Of a stretch of 64,000 nucleotides of DNA, positions 8,115 through 16,150 are shown piece after piece. Under the pieces are notes generated by a model. That model was not told the DNA's origin. It worked only from the letters and a program-made list of their open reading frames with translations, and made no database searches. Position numbers and translations under genes: made by a program. This stretch comes from DSNY01 sp016861185 (GTDB lineage: Bacteria; Pseudomonadota; Gammaproteobacteria; Burkholderiales; Burkholderiaceae_F): the NCBI GenBank assembly GCA_030263275.1, contig SZOR01000004.1:28170-92169 (forward strand). The letters run 5' to 3'. The first letter of the stretch is position 1. Each line of letters opens with the position of its first letter.

Positions 8115-9266
8115 ATGAATCAATGCACCAAAGCGGTCGCAGCGCTTCTGTTCGGCGTGCCGACGTTGGCGCTGGCGTCAGTCATTCAAACGCTGCAAGG
8201 CACGGGGCAGGCCGAATTGCTGCCGATGATCCAGGCGGGTGCGCCGCCCGACAGTCCGGCGGCACGGGTCGATCCCAACGTCACGACGTCGCCATTCACC
8301 GGCGTGGTCAGCATCAACATCCGCTATACGCCGCCCGGCGGCACGCAGCAGAGCTTCATCTGCAGCGGCACGGCGATCTCGCCGTTCATGGTGCTGACGG
8401 CGGCGCACTGCGTCGATCCGCTCGACAACGGCCAGGTGATCGACATCACGCAAATGGGCAACGACGTTCGCGTCGTCGTCAACGACGACGGGTTCTTCAA
8501 CCCGGCGACCGACCTGATCACCGCGAGCCAGGTGACGATCCATCCGGACTACGACGGTTTCGGCATCTGCCCCGACGGCACATTCGGCTGCGTCAATGAC
8601 GATCTCGCGATCATCCGACTGTCGCAGGCTTTGCCGGACACAGTGCAGACCTATCGCTTTGCCGACGAACAGATCGCACCGGGCACCGAGTTCACGATGG
8701 TCGGCTACGGCACGAGCGGCGACGGCGTCAACGGCTACACGGTCGCACCGAACTTCTTCGTCAAGCGGGTCGGCGGCAACATCTACGACTTGTTCGACAA
8801 CGACGACGAAGCGAACTTCAATCCGGCAACGCCGCGCGAGGTCTGGTATTACGACTTCGATGGCACCCGCAACGGGCTGTTCCGCGACACGTTCTGCCTC
8901 CTCGGGCTGGCCTGCTCCGGGTATCTTGGCAACGATGTCGAAACGCATCTCGGCGGCGGCGATTCGGGCGGACCTTCGTTCATCCAGTCGTGGACGGGCG
9001 AGTACTTCCTCGTCGCCAACAACACGTTCGGAATCAACTTCTGCTACGCCGACGACCCGCGCGACAGCCAGGGGCGCTGCCGCAGCGGCGACTTCGGCGA
9101 CGCTGGCGGCGGCATCCTGCTGCACTCGTACCTCAGTTGGATACGGATGACGGCGGAGATCCCCGAGCCGAGTTCGATTCTTCTGCTCGGTGTCGGCTTG
9201 CTGATGTTGAGCGTGCTGCGTACGCGCGGGCGTCGCCGCCCCGCGGCTTGCAGCGCGACGCGCTGA
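8115..9266 (+). CDS. Secreted trypsin-like serine protease with PEP-CTERM sorting signal
   Basis: A 383-residue chymotrypsin-fold (S1) protease. Residues 1-22 are a signal peptide. The catalytic triad is His98 (L-T-A-A-H-C), Asp163 (D-D-L-A-I-I) and Ser284 (G-D-S-G-G-P). The end is a full PEP-CTERM signal: P-E-P at 350-352, a hydrophobic segment at 354-367 and a basic tail R-T-R-G-R-R-R. In this sorting system an exosortase cleaves near the PEP motif and the protein is released to the surface or matrix; no exosortase lies in the window. The start at 8115 is set by the strong GGGGGAGAG site and the signal peptide. A terminator follows at 9285. Confidence 0.92.
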   Translation: MNQCTKAVAALLFGVPTLALASVIQTLQGTGQAELLPMIQAGAPPDSPAARVDPNVTTSPFTGVVSINIRYTPPGGTQQSFICSGTAISPFMVLTAAHCVDPLDNGQVIDITQMGNDVRVVVNDDGFFNPATDLITASQVTIHPDYDGFGICPDGTFGCVNDDLAIIRLSQALPDTVQTYRFADEQIAPGTEFTMVGYGTSGDGVNGYTVAPNFFVKRVGGNIYDLFDNDDEANFNPATPREVWYYDFDGTRNGLFRDTFCLLGLACSGYLGNDVETHLGGGDSGGPSFIQSWTGEYFLVANNTFGINFCYADDPRDSQGRCRSGDFGDAGGGILLHSYLSWIRMTAEIPEPSSILLLGVGLLMLSVLRTRGRRRPAACSATR

Positions 9267-9284
9267 GCGGGCCGCGCTTCCGTC

Positions 9285-9306
9285 AGGGCCCTACGGGGCC
9301 CTTTTT
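9285..9306 (+). terminator. Rho-independent terminator after the protease gene
   Basis: A perfect 7-base stem AGGGCCC / GGGCCCT with loop TACG is followed by five T residues. It lies 19 bases after the protease stop and also separates it from the convergent moeB gene. Confidence 0.9.
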
Positions 9307-9329
9307 CGTTTCGACGGTCGGTGCGCACC

Positions 9330-10076
9330 TCAGCGCGCACCGCACACCGCGCACGCCGGATCGCGCGGCACGCGGACGGTGCGGAACTGCATGTCGCGTG
9401 CGTCGAGCATCAGCAGTTTGCCGCTGAGCGACTCGCCGATGCCGGCGGCGAGCTTCAGCGCCTCCGCAGCCTGCAGCGTGCCGACGATGCCCGTGACCGG
9501 CGCGAACACGCCCATGATCGCGCACAGCTCGTCCTCGCCTTCGCCCTCGGGGAAAAGGCACGCGTAGCACGGCGCATCGGCGCGGCGCAGGTCGAACACC
9601 GCAAGCTGGCCGTCGAAGCGGATCGCGGCGCCGGACACGAGCGGCTTGCGGTGCCTGACGCAGGCTCGGTTGACCGCGTGGCGCGTGGCGAAGTTGTCGG
9701 TGCAGTCGAGCACGATCGTCGCGTCGCGCGCGAGCGCGTCGAGCGCGTCGGCGTCGACGCGGCGCACGACCGGAACGACCTCGACGTCCGGATTGATCGC
9801 CGCGAGCGTGGCGCGGCCCGATTCGGCCTTCGGTGCGCCGATGCGCTCGGTCGTGTGCAGGATCTGTCGCTGCAGGTTGGTGAGATCGACCGTATCGCCG
9901 TCGACCAGCGTGATCTTGGCGACACCGGCGGAGGCGAGGTAGTACGCGGCCGGCGAACCGAGCCCGCCGGCGCCGATCACGAGCATCGAGGCCGCACGGA
10001 TGCGTTCCTGCCCCTCGACGCCGATCTCGTCGAGCAGGATGTGGCGCGAATAGCGCAGAAGCTGGCGGTCGTCCAT
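9330..10076 (-). CDS. moeB: Molybdopterin-synthase adenylyltransferase (MoeB/ThiF family)
   Basis: An E1-like enzyme that adenylates the C-terminal Gly-Gly of a sulfur-carrier protein (MoaD, or ThiS in ThiF enzymes). The 248-residue protein has the nucleotide loop G-A-G-G-L-G-S, the D-x-D-T-V-D-L-T-N-L-Q-R-Q stretch, D-C-T-D-N-F, and two zinc-binding CxxC pairs (C-Y-A-C and C-A-V-C). The ATG at 10076 is chosen because the family begins with M-D-D-x-Q-L-L-R-Y-S-R-H; an upstream ATG at 10118 would run into the ctpA terminator. MoeB and ThiF cannot be separated by sequence alone, and no moa or thi gene is adjacent. Confidence 0.88.
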   Translation of the reverse strand: MDDRQLLRYSRHILLDEIGVEGQERIRAASMLVIGAGGLGSPAAYYLASAGVAKITLVDGDTVDLTNLQRQILHTTERIGAPKAESGRATLAAINPDVEVVPVVRRVDADALDALARDATIVLDCTDNFATRHAVNRACVRHRKPLVSGAAIRFDGQLAVFDLRRADAPCYACLFPEGEGEDELCAIMGVFAPVTGIVGTLQAAEALKLAAGIGESLSGKLLMLDARDMQFRTVRVPRDPACAVCGAR

Positions 10077-10084
10077 CGGGCGCC

Positions 10085-10116
10085 AAAAGGATCGGGCCGC
10101 ATTATGCGGCCCGATC
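10085..10116 (-). terminator. Rho-independent terminator after ctpA
   Basis: A perfect 12-base stem GATCGGGCCGCA / TGCGGCCCGATC with a 3-base loop lies between the ctpA stop and the moeB start. Read leftward it is followed by CTTTT, so it should end the gpmA-envC-ctpA transcript before moeB. Confidence 0.85.
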
Positions 10117-10140
10117 ACGGCGTTGGCTCGGGGAACGCGC

Positions 10141-11592
10141 CTATTTCTTCGGCGCGGCGTCCTTCGCGGTGGCGACGTTTTCGCGGGTCTTCGCGACCTC
10201 GACCGGCAGGCCCTTCAGGTGGTTCATCGCCTGCTTGAGCTGGAAGTCATCGGCGCTGCCGAACTCGTAGCGGCGCGCCGGCGCGGGCGCCTCGCTCGGT
10301 GTGCCGTGCGGCGGAGTCGACGCGCCCGGCGCCGTTTGCGCAGGCTTTACGGGCTTCTGCGCGTCGGCCTTGTCTTCCAGATGCCGCACCAGATCGGCTT
10401 CGCGCACGGAGAAGCCGGCGAAATTGCCTTCCGGCGTGTCTTCGACCAGCAGGTCTGGCGCAATGCCCTTGGCCTGGATCGAACGGCCGTTCGGCGTGTA
10501 GTAGCGCGCGGTCGTGAGCTTGATTGCGGCCGGGTTGTCGCCGTCGACGCGGATCGGGATGATCGTCTGCACCGAGCCCTTGCCGAAGGTCTGCGTGCCG
10601 ATCACGGTCGCGCGCTTGTGATCCTGCAGCGCGCCGGCGACGATCTCGGAGGCCGATGCGCTCGCGTTGTTGACCAGCACGACCATCGGCACGTTCTTGA
10701 TCTCGCGCGGCAGCTTGCCGATCACGTCGTCGCCGCGCGTTCGGACGTAGTCCTCGGGCGAGGCGATGAAGCGGCGGCGCGCGTCCTCGGTGCGGCCGTC
10801 GGTCGAAACGACCAGCGACTTCGGCGGCAGGAAGGCGGCGGACACGCCGACCGCGGCGTGCAGCAGTCCGCCCGGGTCGTTGCGCAGATCCAGGACCAGC
10901 CCTTTCAGCGGCCCCTGCTTGTACAGGTCGTTGACGTGCCTGACCAGATCCTCGACGGTGCGCTCCTGGAACTGCGAGATGCGGATGAAGCCGTAGCCGG
11001 GCTCGATCATGCGCGCGCGCACCGACTGCACGCGGATCACGTCGCGCACGAGCTTGAACTCGAGCGGCTTGGTTTCGCCCTTGCGCGCGATCGTCAGCAC
11101 GATCGACGTCCCCTTCTTGCCGCGCATCAGCTTGACGGCTTCCGGCAGCGTCATGCCGCGCGTGAGCTTGTCGTCGATCTTGATGATGAGGTCGCCGCTC
11201 TTGATGCCTGCGCGCGCCGCCGGCGTGTCGTCGATCGGCGCGATCACGCGCACGGCGCCGTCTTCGGTGCCGACTTCGATGCCGAGCCCGCCGAACTCGC
11301 CCTGCGTGCCGACCTGCAGGTCCTTGAACGCCTCGGCGTCGAGGAACGCCGAATGCGGATCGAGCCCGGTCAGCATGCCCGAGATCGCTTCCTGGATCAG
11401 CTTCTTGTCGTCGACCGGCTCAACGTAGTTGGCCTTGATCGCGCCGAACACGTCGGTGAACTGGCGGATCTCCTCGAGCGGGATCGGGCCGCGCGTGTCG
11501 CGGAACGCGTACGCGGAAATCGCCAAACTGATGGCGACCCCGGCGATCGCTCCGACGCCGATCAGACCAAAGTTGCGCAAGCGTCCGCTCAT
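10141..11592 (-). CDS. ctpA: Carboxy-terminal processing peptidase, S41 family
   Basis: A periplasmic protease that trims or degrades envelope proteins from the C-terminus. In 483 residues it has an N-terminal membrane anchor or signal (about 8-30), the S41 helical lead, a PDZ domain (about 95-175, with G-G-L-G-I-E), and the S41 catalytic core. Ser313 in S-A-S-A-S-E and Lys338 in T-F-G-K-G-S are 25 residues apart, as in known CtpA enzymes. The C-terminal 80 residues are Pro/Ala-rich. It follows envC by 45 bases in the same direction. In other bacteria S41 enzymes control peptidoglycan hydrolases, which fits this neighbourhood but is inference. Confidence 0.93.
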   Translation of the reverse strand: MSGRLRNFGLIGVGAIAGVAISLAISAYAFRDTRGPIPLEEIRQFTDVFGAIKANYVEPVDDKKLIQEAISGMLTGLDPHSAFLDAEAFKDLQVGTQGEFGGLGIEVGTEDGAVRVIAPIDDTPAARAGIKSGDLIIKIDDKLTRGMTLPEAVKLMRGKKGTSIVLTIARKGETKPLEFKLVRDVIRVQSVRARMIEPGYGFIRISQFQERTVEDLVRHVNDLYKQGPLKGLVLDLRNDPGGLLHAAVGVSAAFLPPKSLVVSTDGRTEDARRRFIASPEDYVRTRGDDVIGKLPREIKNVPMVVLVNNASASASEIVAGALQDHKRATVIGTQTFGKGSVQTIIPIRVDGDNPAAIKLTTARYYTPNGRSIQAKGIAPDLLVEDTPEGNFAGFSVREADLVRHLEDKADAQKPVKPAQTAPGASTPPHGTPSEAPAPARRYEFGSADDFQLKQAMNHLKGLPVEVAKTRENVATAKDAAPKK

Positions 11593-11637
11593 GCGGCCTC
11601 CGGATGCAGGGGGGTGCGGCTGATGACAGGTCGAAGA

Positions 11638-12978
11638 CTAGCGCGCCGCAGCCCATTTGAGGGGGTCGACTGGCCGGCCCTCAAGACGTATTTCAAAGTA
11701 TAGGCCCGAGTCCACGCTACCCCCCGTATTGCCTACCTGGGCTATGACCGCGCCGGCTTCGACCCGTTCGCCCACGCTCGCAAGCAGCGTTTCGTTGTTG
11801 CCGTAAACGGTCATCGCGCCCTCGCCGTGATCGAGGATCAGCAGATTGCCGAAGCCGCGCAGCCAGTCGGCGAACACCACCCGACCGGCGGCAGCCGCGT
11901 GGACCTCGGCACCCTCGGCCGCACGGATGAACACCCCCTTCCAGGTCGGTCCGTCGACGCCGGCTTCGGTGCGCCGGGGGCTGCCGAAGCGCGCGGCGAT
12001 CTCGCCTTTGACCGGCAGCAGCAGCTTGCCCCGCAATCGGGCGAAACTCGATCCGGACGGCGGCTCCGGCTCGCCTGCCCGCGGCGCGCCGCGCGGCGTC
12101 GAGGCGGGCGCGGCCGCCTGCAGGCGCGCCCGTTCCGCCGCGCGACGCGCCTGCTCGGCGAGGATCTTGCCGATGTTCTCGATCAGTCCCGACAGGCGCT
12201 GGTCGTCGCGCTCGAGCGTGGCGATCGACTGGCGCTGCCCGGCGATCTGGCGCGCGAGCCTGGCGAGCGCCTGTTTGCGCGCGGCCTGCTGGCGGACGAG
12301 CTGCGCGCGGTTCCTGCGTTCGTCTTCGGCGATCGCCGCGAGCTCGGCCTGTTTGGCGCGCGACTCCGCCTCCAGTTCGCCAAGCTCCTGGCGCCGTTCA
12401 CGCAACTCGTCGATCAGTTGCGCCTTGGCGCGCACGACGTAGTCGAGGTAGCCGAGATCGCGGCGCACGCGGTTCGGATTCTCGCCGTCGATCAGGCTGT
12501 GCCAGGGGCTGCGCTGCGCCAGCGCAAACTGGCTCTTGAGCACGTGCGCAAGCTGCCGTTCCTGTTCGCTCTGGCGGGCGTTGACCGCGCGGCTGCGGTC
12601 CTGCAGCGCGGCGATCTGCCGTTCGACCTGCTGCCGCGACGCGGACAGCTCGCGCAAGCGGCGATTGACCGCGGAAATCGCCCGCTCGGACTCGGCCAGC
12701 GCGTCGGCCGCTTCCGAGCGCGTCGCTTCCGCCTGCGCGAGCTGCTTTTTCAGTTGCGCGAGCCGCGCCTGTAGCTCGCGCTGCTCGGCTTGCAGCCGGC
12801 GTTGCTGTTGCGGCGTGGCGGCCGGCGGCGCGCCTTTGCGCGCCGGGGCCTTCTTTGCGGCCGCGGCGGACTTCTTCGCGTCGGGCGAGCGGCTCTGTGC
12901 GTGGACCGTGTGGAAGCCTGGCCCCGCCAGCAACGCCGCCAGCCCGATGGTGAGCGCGCGCCGCAAGGGGAGATTCAA
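11638..12978 (-). CDS. envC: Murein hydrolase activator EnvC-like, degenerate LytM domain
   Basis: A periplasmic coiled-coil protein that activates amidases during cell separation. From the TTG at 12978 it has 446 residues: a signal peptide ending V-H-A-Q, a basic Ala/Lys/Pro segment, a long coiled coil over roughly residues 50-270, a Pro/Ala linker, and a C-terminal LytM domain. The LytM metal site is lost: the usual H-x-H reads Y-F-E-I-R and other histidines are missing, as expected for an activator rather than a peptidase. An in-frame ATG at 13029 exists, but the 17 residues it would add are encoded by a palindromic repeat (13000-13026), so I prefer the TTG. It pairs with ftsEX (35.9 kb), whose E. 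coli partner is EnvC. Confidence 0.88.
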   Translation of the reverse strand: MNLPLRRALTIGLAALLAGPGFHTVHAQSRSPDAKKSAAAAKKAPARKGAPPAATPQQQRRLQAEQRELQARLAQLKKQLAQAEATRSEAADALAESERAISAVNRRLRELSASRQQVERQIAALQDRSRAVNARQSEQERQLAHVLKSQFALAQRSPWHSLIDGENPNRVRRDLGYLDYVVRAKAQLIDELRERRQELGELEAESRAKQAELAAIAEDERRNRAQLVRQQAARKQALARLARQIAGQRQSIATLERDDQRLSGLIENIGKILAEQARRAAERARLQAAAPASTPRGAPRAGEPEPPSGSSFARLRGKLLLPVKGEIAARFGSPRRTEAGVDGPTWKGVFIRAAEGAEVHAAAAGRVVFADWLRGFGNLLILDHGEGAMTVYGNNETLLASVGERVEAGAVIAQVGNTGGSVDSGLYFEIRLEGRPVDPLKWAAAR

Positions 12979-12999
12979 GGTTCGTCGCGCCGAGGGGGG

Positions 13000-13026
13000 A
13001 TTCCAAAGGGGGCGCAGCCCCCTTTG
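13000..13026. repeat. Palindromic repeat family A, copy 2, after gpmA
   Basis: Inverted repeat AAAGGGGGC / GCCCCCTTT with a 3-base loop, flanked by GGGGGGATT on the low-coordinate side. The hairpin begins five bases past the gpmA stop on the leftward transcript and could serve as terminator or attenuator before envC. It shares its core with copies at 1863 and 57337. Confidence 0.75.
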
Positions 13027-13030
13027 CATC

Positions 13031-13807
13031 TCAATCTTGCCGCCCCGGCGGCGAAGCCGCCGGCGCCGCCTTGCCCTGCGCTGCGACCGCGGCCGTAGCC
13101 CGCGCGATCTCTTCCGGGTCGCCGAGGTAGTAGTTGCGGATCGGTTTCAGCGCTGCGTCCAGCTCGTAGACGAGCGGCCGCGCGGTCGGAATGTTCAGGC
13201 CGACAATGTCGTCGTCGGAGACGCCGTCGAGGTACTTGATCAACGCCCGCAGCGAATTGCCGTGCGCCGCCACCAGCACGCGCCGCCCGCGCGCAACGGC
13301 TGGCGCGATCGAGTCCTTCCAGAACGGAACGACGCGCGCGACCGTGTCCTTCAGGCACTCGGTGGCGGGAATCTCCTCGGACTTCAGGTGCCTGTAGCGC
13401 GGGTCCTTGCCGGCCCAGCGCGGATCGTCGGGCGCGAGCGGCTCGGGCGCCACGTCGTAGGCGCGCCGCCAGACGAGCACCTGCTGCTCGCCGAACTTCG
13501 CGGCGGTTTCGGCCTTGTTCAGTCCCTGCAGCGCGCCGTAGTGCCGTTCGTTCAGCCGCCAGCTATGGACGACCGGCAGCCACATCAGATCCATCGCGTC
13601 GAGCGCGATCCACAGCGTGCGGATCGCGCGCTTGAGCACGGAGGTGTACGCGATGTCGAAAACGTAGCCCTCGCGCTTCAGCAACTCGCCCGCGGACTGC
13701 GCCTCGCGCCGGCCGTTTTCCGTCAGATCGACGTCGGTCCAGCCGGTGAAGCGGTTCTCGAGATTCCACTGGCTTTCTCCGTGGCGCAGCAGGACGAGCT
13801 TGTACAT
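13031..13807 (-). CDS. gpmA: 2,3-bisphosphoglycerate-dependent phosphoglycerate mutase
   Basis: Interconverts 3- and 2-phosphoglycerate in glycolysis and gluconeogenesis. The 258-residue protein has the phosphohistidine motif R-H-G-E-S-Q-W-N near the N-terminus, F-T-G-W-x-D-V, the E-R-H-Y-G-A-L-Q-G-L substrate loop, and the second catalytic histidine in A-A-H-G-N-S-L-R. The C-terminal ~20 residues are Ala/Gly/Pro-rich and beyond the usual end of the enzyme. It heads a leftward gpmA-envC-ctpA run and is divergent from the rhodanese gene, with 76 bases between the starts. Confidence 0.95.
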   Translation of the reverse strand: MYKLVLLRHGESQWNLENRFTGWTDVDLTENGRREAQSAGELLKREGYVFDIAYTSVLKRAIRTLWIALDAMDLMWLPVVHSWRLNERHYGALQGLNKAETAAKFGEQQVLVWRRAYDVAPEPLAPDDPRWAGKDPRYRHLKSEEIPATECLKDTVARVVPFWKDSIAPAVARGRRVLVAAHGNSLRALIKYLDGVSDDDIVGLNIPTARPLVYELDAALKPIRNYYLGDPEEIARATAAVAAQGKAAPAASPPGRQD

Positions 13808-13883
13808 GGGTGAACGCGCTTCGAACGGGCGGCAATGCGCGGCATTTTATAATTCGCGTCCTTTCGCCGCGCCGGATCCTTTC

Positions 13884-14285
13884 GTGCAGTTCTTCATCGA
13901 CAACATCTTCCTGATCGCGATCGCCTTCGTCAGCGGCGCGATGCTCGTCTGGCCGCTGGTGCGCAGCCGCGCCGGCGGCCCTTCGCTGACCACGCTGCAG
14001 GCCACGCAACTGATCAACCGCAAGAACGCGCAGATCGTCGACACGCGTTCGCCCGAGGAGTTCGGCAAGGGCAGCCTGCCGAACGCGAAGAACATCCCGC
14101 TGGCGACCGTGGGCCAGCGCGCCGGCGAGCTGAAGAAGGACAAGCCGGTGATCCTCGTCTGCAACACCGGCACCTCCGCGACGCGCGCCGCCGCGACGCT
14201 GCGGTCGGCGGGATTCGCCGAGGTCTACGTGCTCGGCGGCGGCATCGCCGCGTGGAAAGAGGCCGGACTGCCGGTAAGAAGCTGA
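13884..14285 (+). CDS. Membrane-anchored rhodanese-domain protein
   Basis: A 133-residue protein with one N-terminal membrane segment (about 4-26) and a rhodanese domain. Cys93 in V-C-N-T-G sits at the active-site position, so sulfur transfer (thiosulfate or persulfide) is possible; the cellular donor is unknown. I use a GTG start at 13884 because the reading frame upstream overlaps the gpmA start region and does not look coding. The gene lies 37 bases before grxC, and the pair with grxC, secB and gpsA is a familiar order in Burkholderiales. Confidence 0.82.
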   Translation: MQFFIDNIFLIAIAFVSGAMLVWPLVRSRAGGPSLTTLQATQLINRKNAQIVDTRSPEEFGKGSLPNAKNIPLATVGQRAGELKKDKPVILVCNTGTSATRAAATLRSAGFAEVYVLGGGIAAWKEAGLPVRS

Positions 14286-14322
14286 ACTCGCGCGCCGGCC
14301 CGGCGCGCTGCGAAAGGAACGC

Positions 14323-14583
14323 ATGACCGCCAAGGTAGTGATGTACAGCACGGCCGTCTGCCCGTACTGCCAGCGCGCCGAAGCGCTGCTCAAGGCGCGT
14401 GGTGTCACCGCGATCGAGAAGATCCGCGTCGACCTCGACCCCGCGCGCCGCGACGAGATGATCGAGAAGACCGGCCGCCGCACGGTGCCGCAGATCTACA
14501 TCGGCGACACGCACGTCGGCGGTTTCGACGATCTGTCGGCGCTCGACCGCGAAGGGCGGCTTGCGCCGCTGCTCGCCGCCTGA
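14323..14583 (+). CDS. grxC: Glutaredoxin 3
   Basis: An 86-residue dithiol glutaredoxin that reduces disulfides and mixed glutathione disulfides in the cytoplasm. The active site is C-P-Y-C near residue 14. The GSH-binding T-V-P-Q-I-Y-I stretch with the conserved cis-proline and the G-G-F-D-D-L motif are all present. It starts 37 bases after the rhodanese gene and ends just before a strong terminator at 14597, so secB is probably transcribed partly or wholly from its own promoter. Confidence 0.95.
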   Translation: MTAKVVMYSTAVCPYCQRAEALLKARGVTAIEKIRVDLDPARRDEMIEKTGRRTVPQIYIGDTHVGGFDDLSALDREGRLAPLLAA

Positions 14584-14596
14584 ACCGTCCACCCGC

Positions 14597-14626
14597 CGCC
14601 GGCCGCGTTGGCGGCCGGCGCTTTTT
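14597..14626 (+). terminator. Rho-independent terminator between grxC and secB
   Basis: A perfect 10-base stem CGCCGGCCGC / GCGGCCGGCG with loop GTTG is followed by CTTTTT. The secB start codon is only 13 bases after the T run, so the T run overlaps the ribosome-binding region of secB; it may act as an attenuator. Confidence 0.85.
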
Positions 14627-14638
14627 CGAAGGATTCCC

Positions 14639-15139
14639 ATGGCCGACAACACCAACGCCGCTGGCGCCGCCGGCGCGCAGACGCCCGTGTTCCAGCTTCA
14701 GCGCGTCTATCTGAAGGACGCGTCGCTCGAGTTGCCGCACGCGCCGCAGATCTTTCTCGAGCAGGAGGCTCCGCAGGTCGACGTGCAGCTCGAAGTCACG
14801 CACAAGAAGGTCCTCGACGGCATCTACGAGGTGATCGTCCGCGTGACGACCACCGCGAAGATCAAGGACAAGGTGCTGTTCCTGGTCGAGGCCAAGCAGG
14901 GCGGCATCTTCGAGATGCGCGGCATCCCGAACGAGCAGTTCGACGCGATCGTCGGCATCGTCTGCCCGGGGATCGTCTATCCGTACCTGCGCGCCAACAT
15001 CGCCGACCTGATCAACCGCACGGGGCTGCCGCCGATCCACCTCGCCGAGATCAATTTCGAGGCGATGTACCAGCAGCGCGTCGCGCAGCAGCAGGGCGCC
15101 GGGCTGATCGTGCCGCCCGGCACCGCCACCAAGCAGTAG
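14639..15139 (+). CDS. secB: Protein-export chaperone SecB
   Basis: A tetrameric chaperone that keeps exported preproteins unfolded and delivers them to SecA. The 166-residue protein shows the family stretches F-Q-L-Q-R-V-Y-L-K-D, V-T-H-K, and C-P-G-I-V-Y-P-Y-L-R-A-N-I-A-D-L with the G-L-P-P-I-H-L-A-E-I-N-F SecA-binding region. The ATG at 14639 follows GGATTC and gives a normal N-terminus. It sits between grxC and gpsA, the order also seen in gamma- and betaproteobacteria; gpsA begins 3 bases after its stop. Confidence 0.95.
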   Translation: MADNTNAAGAAGAQTPVFQLQRVYLKDASLELPHAPQIFLEQEAPQVDVQLEVTHKKVLDGIYEVIVRVTTTAKIKDKVLFLVEAKQGGIFEMRGIPNEQFDAIVGIVCPGIVYPYLRANIADLINRTGLPPIHLAEINFEAMYQQRVAQQQGAGLIVPPGTATKQ

Positions 15140-15142
15140 ACG

Positions 15143-16150
15143 ATGGCCCAGGTCGCGGTGCTGGGCGCAGGCGCCTGGGGCACCGCGATCGCCTGCGCGC
15201 TCGCGCCGCGCCATGCGGTGACGCTGTGGGCGCGCGATGCAGCGCAGGCCGAGCGCCTGCGCGCCGAACGCGAGAACGCGCGTTATCTGCCCGGCATCGC
15301 GCTGCCTGATTCGCTCGCGATCGAAAGCGATCTTGCGCGCGCGGTGCAGTTCGCGGGCGACGACCTGCTCGTGATCGCGACACCGACCGGCGCATTGCGC
15401 GAGACCCTGCGCGCGCTCGCGCCGCTCGCGCCGCGTGCGGCGATCGTCTGGCTGTGCAAGGGCTTCGAGCGCGAAAGCGGCAAGCTCGCGCATCAGATCG
15501 TCGCCGACGAGCTGGGCGCGGCGCGCTTGCCCGACGCGGCGGGCCCGCTGTCCGGACCGAGCTTCGCGGAAGAGGTCGCGCGCGGACTGCCGACCGCGCT
15601 GACGGTGGCCGGCGGCGCGGCGTTCTGTGAGGCGGTTACGCGCGCCTTCCACGGCGGGGCGCTGCGCATCTACTCGACCGACGACCGGATCGGTGTGGAG
15701 GTCGGCGGCGCGGTGAAGAACGTGATGGCGATCGCCACCGGCATCGCCGACGCGCTCGGCCTGGGCAACAACGCGCGGGCCGCGCTGATCACGCGCGGAC
15801 TCGCGGAGATCACGCGGCTCGGAGTGGCGCTCGGCGCGCGCGCCGAAACGTTCATGGGGCTCACGGGCGTCGGCGATCTGATCCTCACCTGCACCGGCGA
15901 GCTGTCGCGCAACCGCAAGGTGGGACTGATGCTCGGCCGCGGGTTGCCGCTCGCGCAGGCGCTCGCCGAGTTGGGCCATGTCGCGGAAGGCGTGTGGTCG
16001 GCGCCCGCGGTGGCGGCGCGCGCCGCGCAGGCGGACGTGGAGATGCCGCTGACGCAGGCGGTCTGCGCAGTGCTCGACGGGCGGCTTGCGCCGCGTGCCG
16101 CACTCGAACAACTGCTCGCGCGCGACCCCAAGCGCGAAGGCGTGCGATGA
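15143..16150 (+). CDS. gpsA: Glycerol-3-phosphate dehydrogenase [NAD(P)+]
   Basis: Reduces dihydroxyacetone phosphate to sn-glycerol-3-phosphate, the backbone precursor of phospholipids. The 335-residue protein begins with the dinucleotide fold G-A-G-A-W-G-T-A. It continues with C-K-G-F-E, G-P-S-F-A-E-E-V, the catalytic lysine region G-A-V-K-N-V-M-A-I, G-L-G-N-N-A-R-A-A-L-I-T-R-G and G-L-T-G-V-G-D-L-I-L-T-C. It starts 3 bases after secB and shares an ATGA stop/start overlap with the LOG-family gene, indicating tight translational linkage of the two. Confidence 0.95.
   Translation: MAQVAVLGAGAWGTAIACALAPRHAVTLWARDAAQAERLRAERENARYLPGIALPDSLAIESDLARAVQFAGDDLLVIATPTGALRETLRALAPLAPRAAIVWLCKGFERESGKLAHQIVADELGAARLPDAAGPLSGPSFAEEVARGLPTALTVAGGAAFCEAVTRAFHGGALRIYSTDDRIGVEVGGAVKNVMAIATGIADALGLGNNARAALITRGLAEITRLGVALGARAETFMGLTGVGDLILTCTGELSRNRKVGLMLGRGLPLAQALAELGHVAEGVWSAPAVAARAAQADVEMPLTQAVCAVLDGRLAPRAALEQLLARDPKREGVR

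Noticed and set aside
13746..13883. N-terminal extension of the rhodanese protein from an ATG at 13746
   Set aside because: It would lie opposite the gpmA start codon and promoter, and the extra 46 residues are low in complexity; the GTG at 13884 starts right at the membrane anchor.
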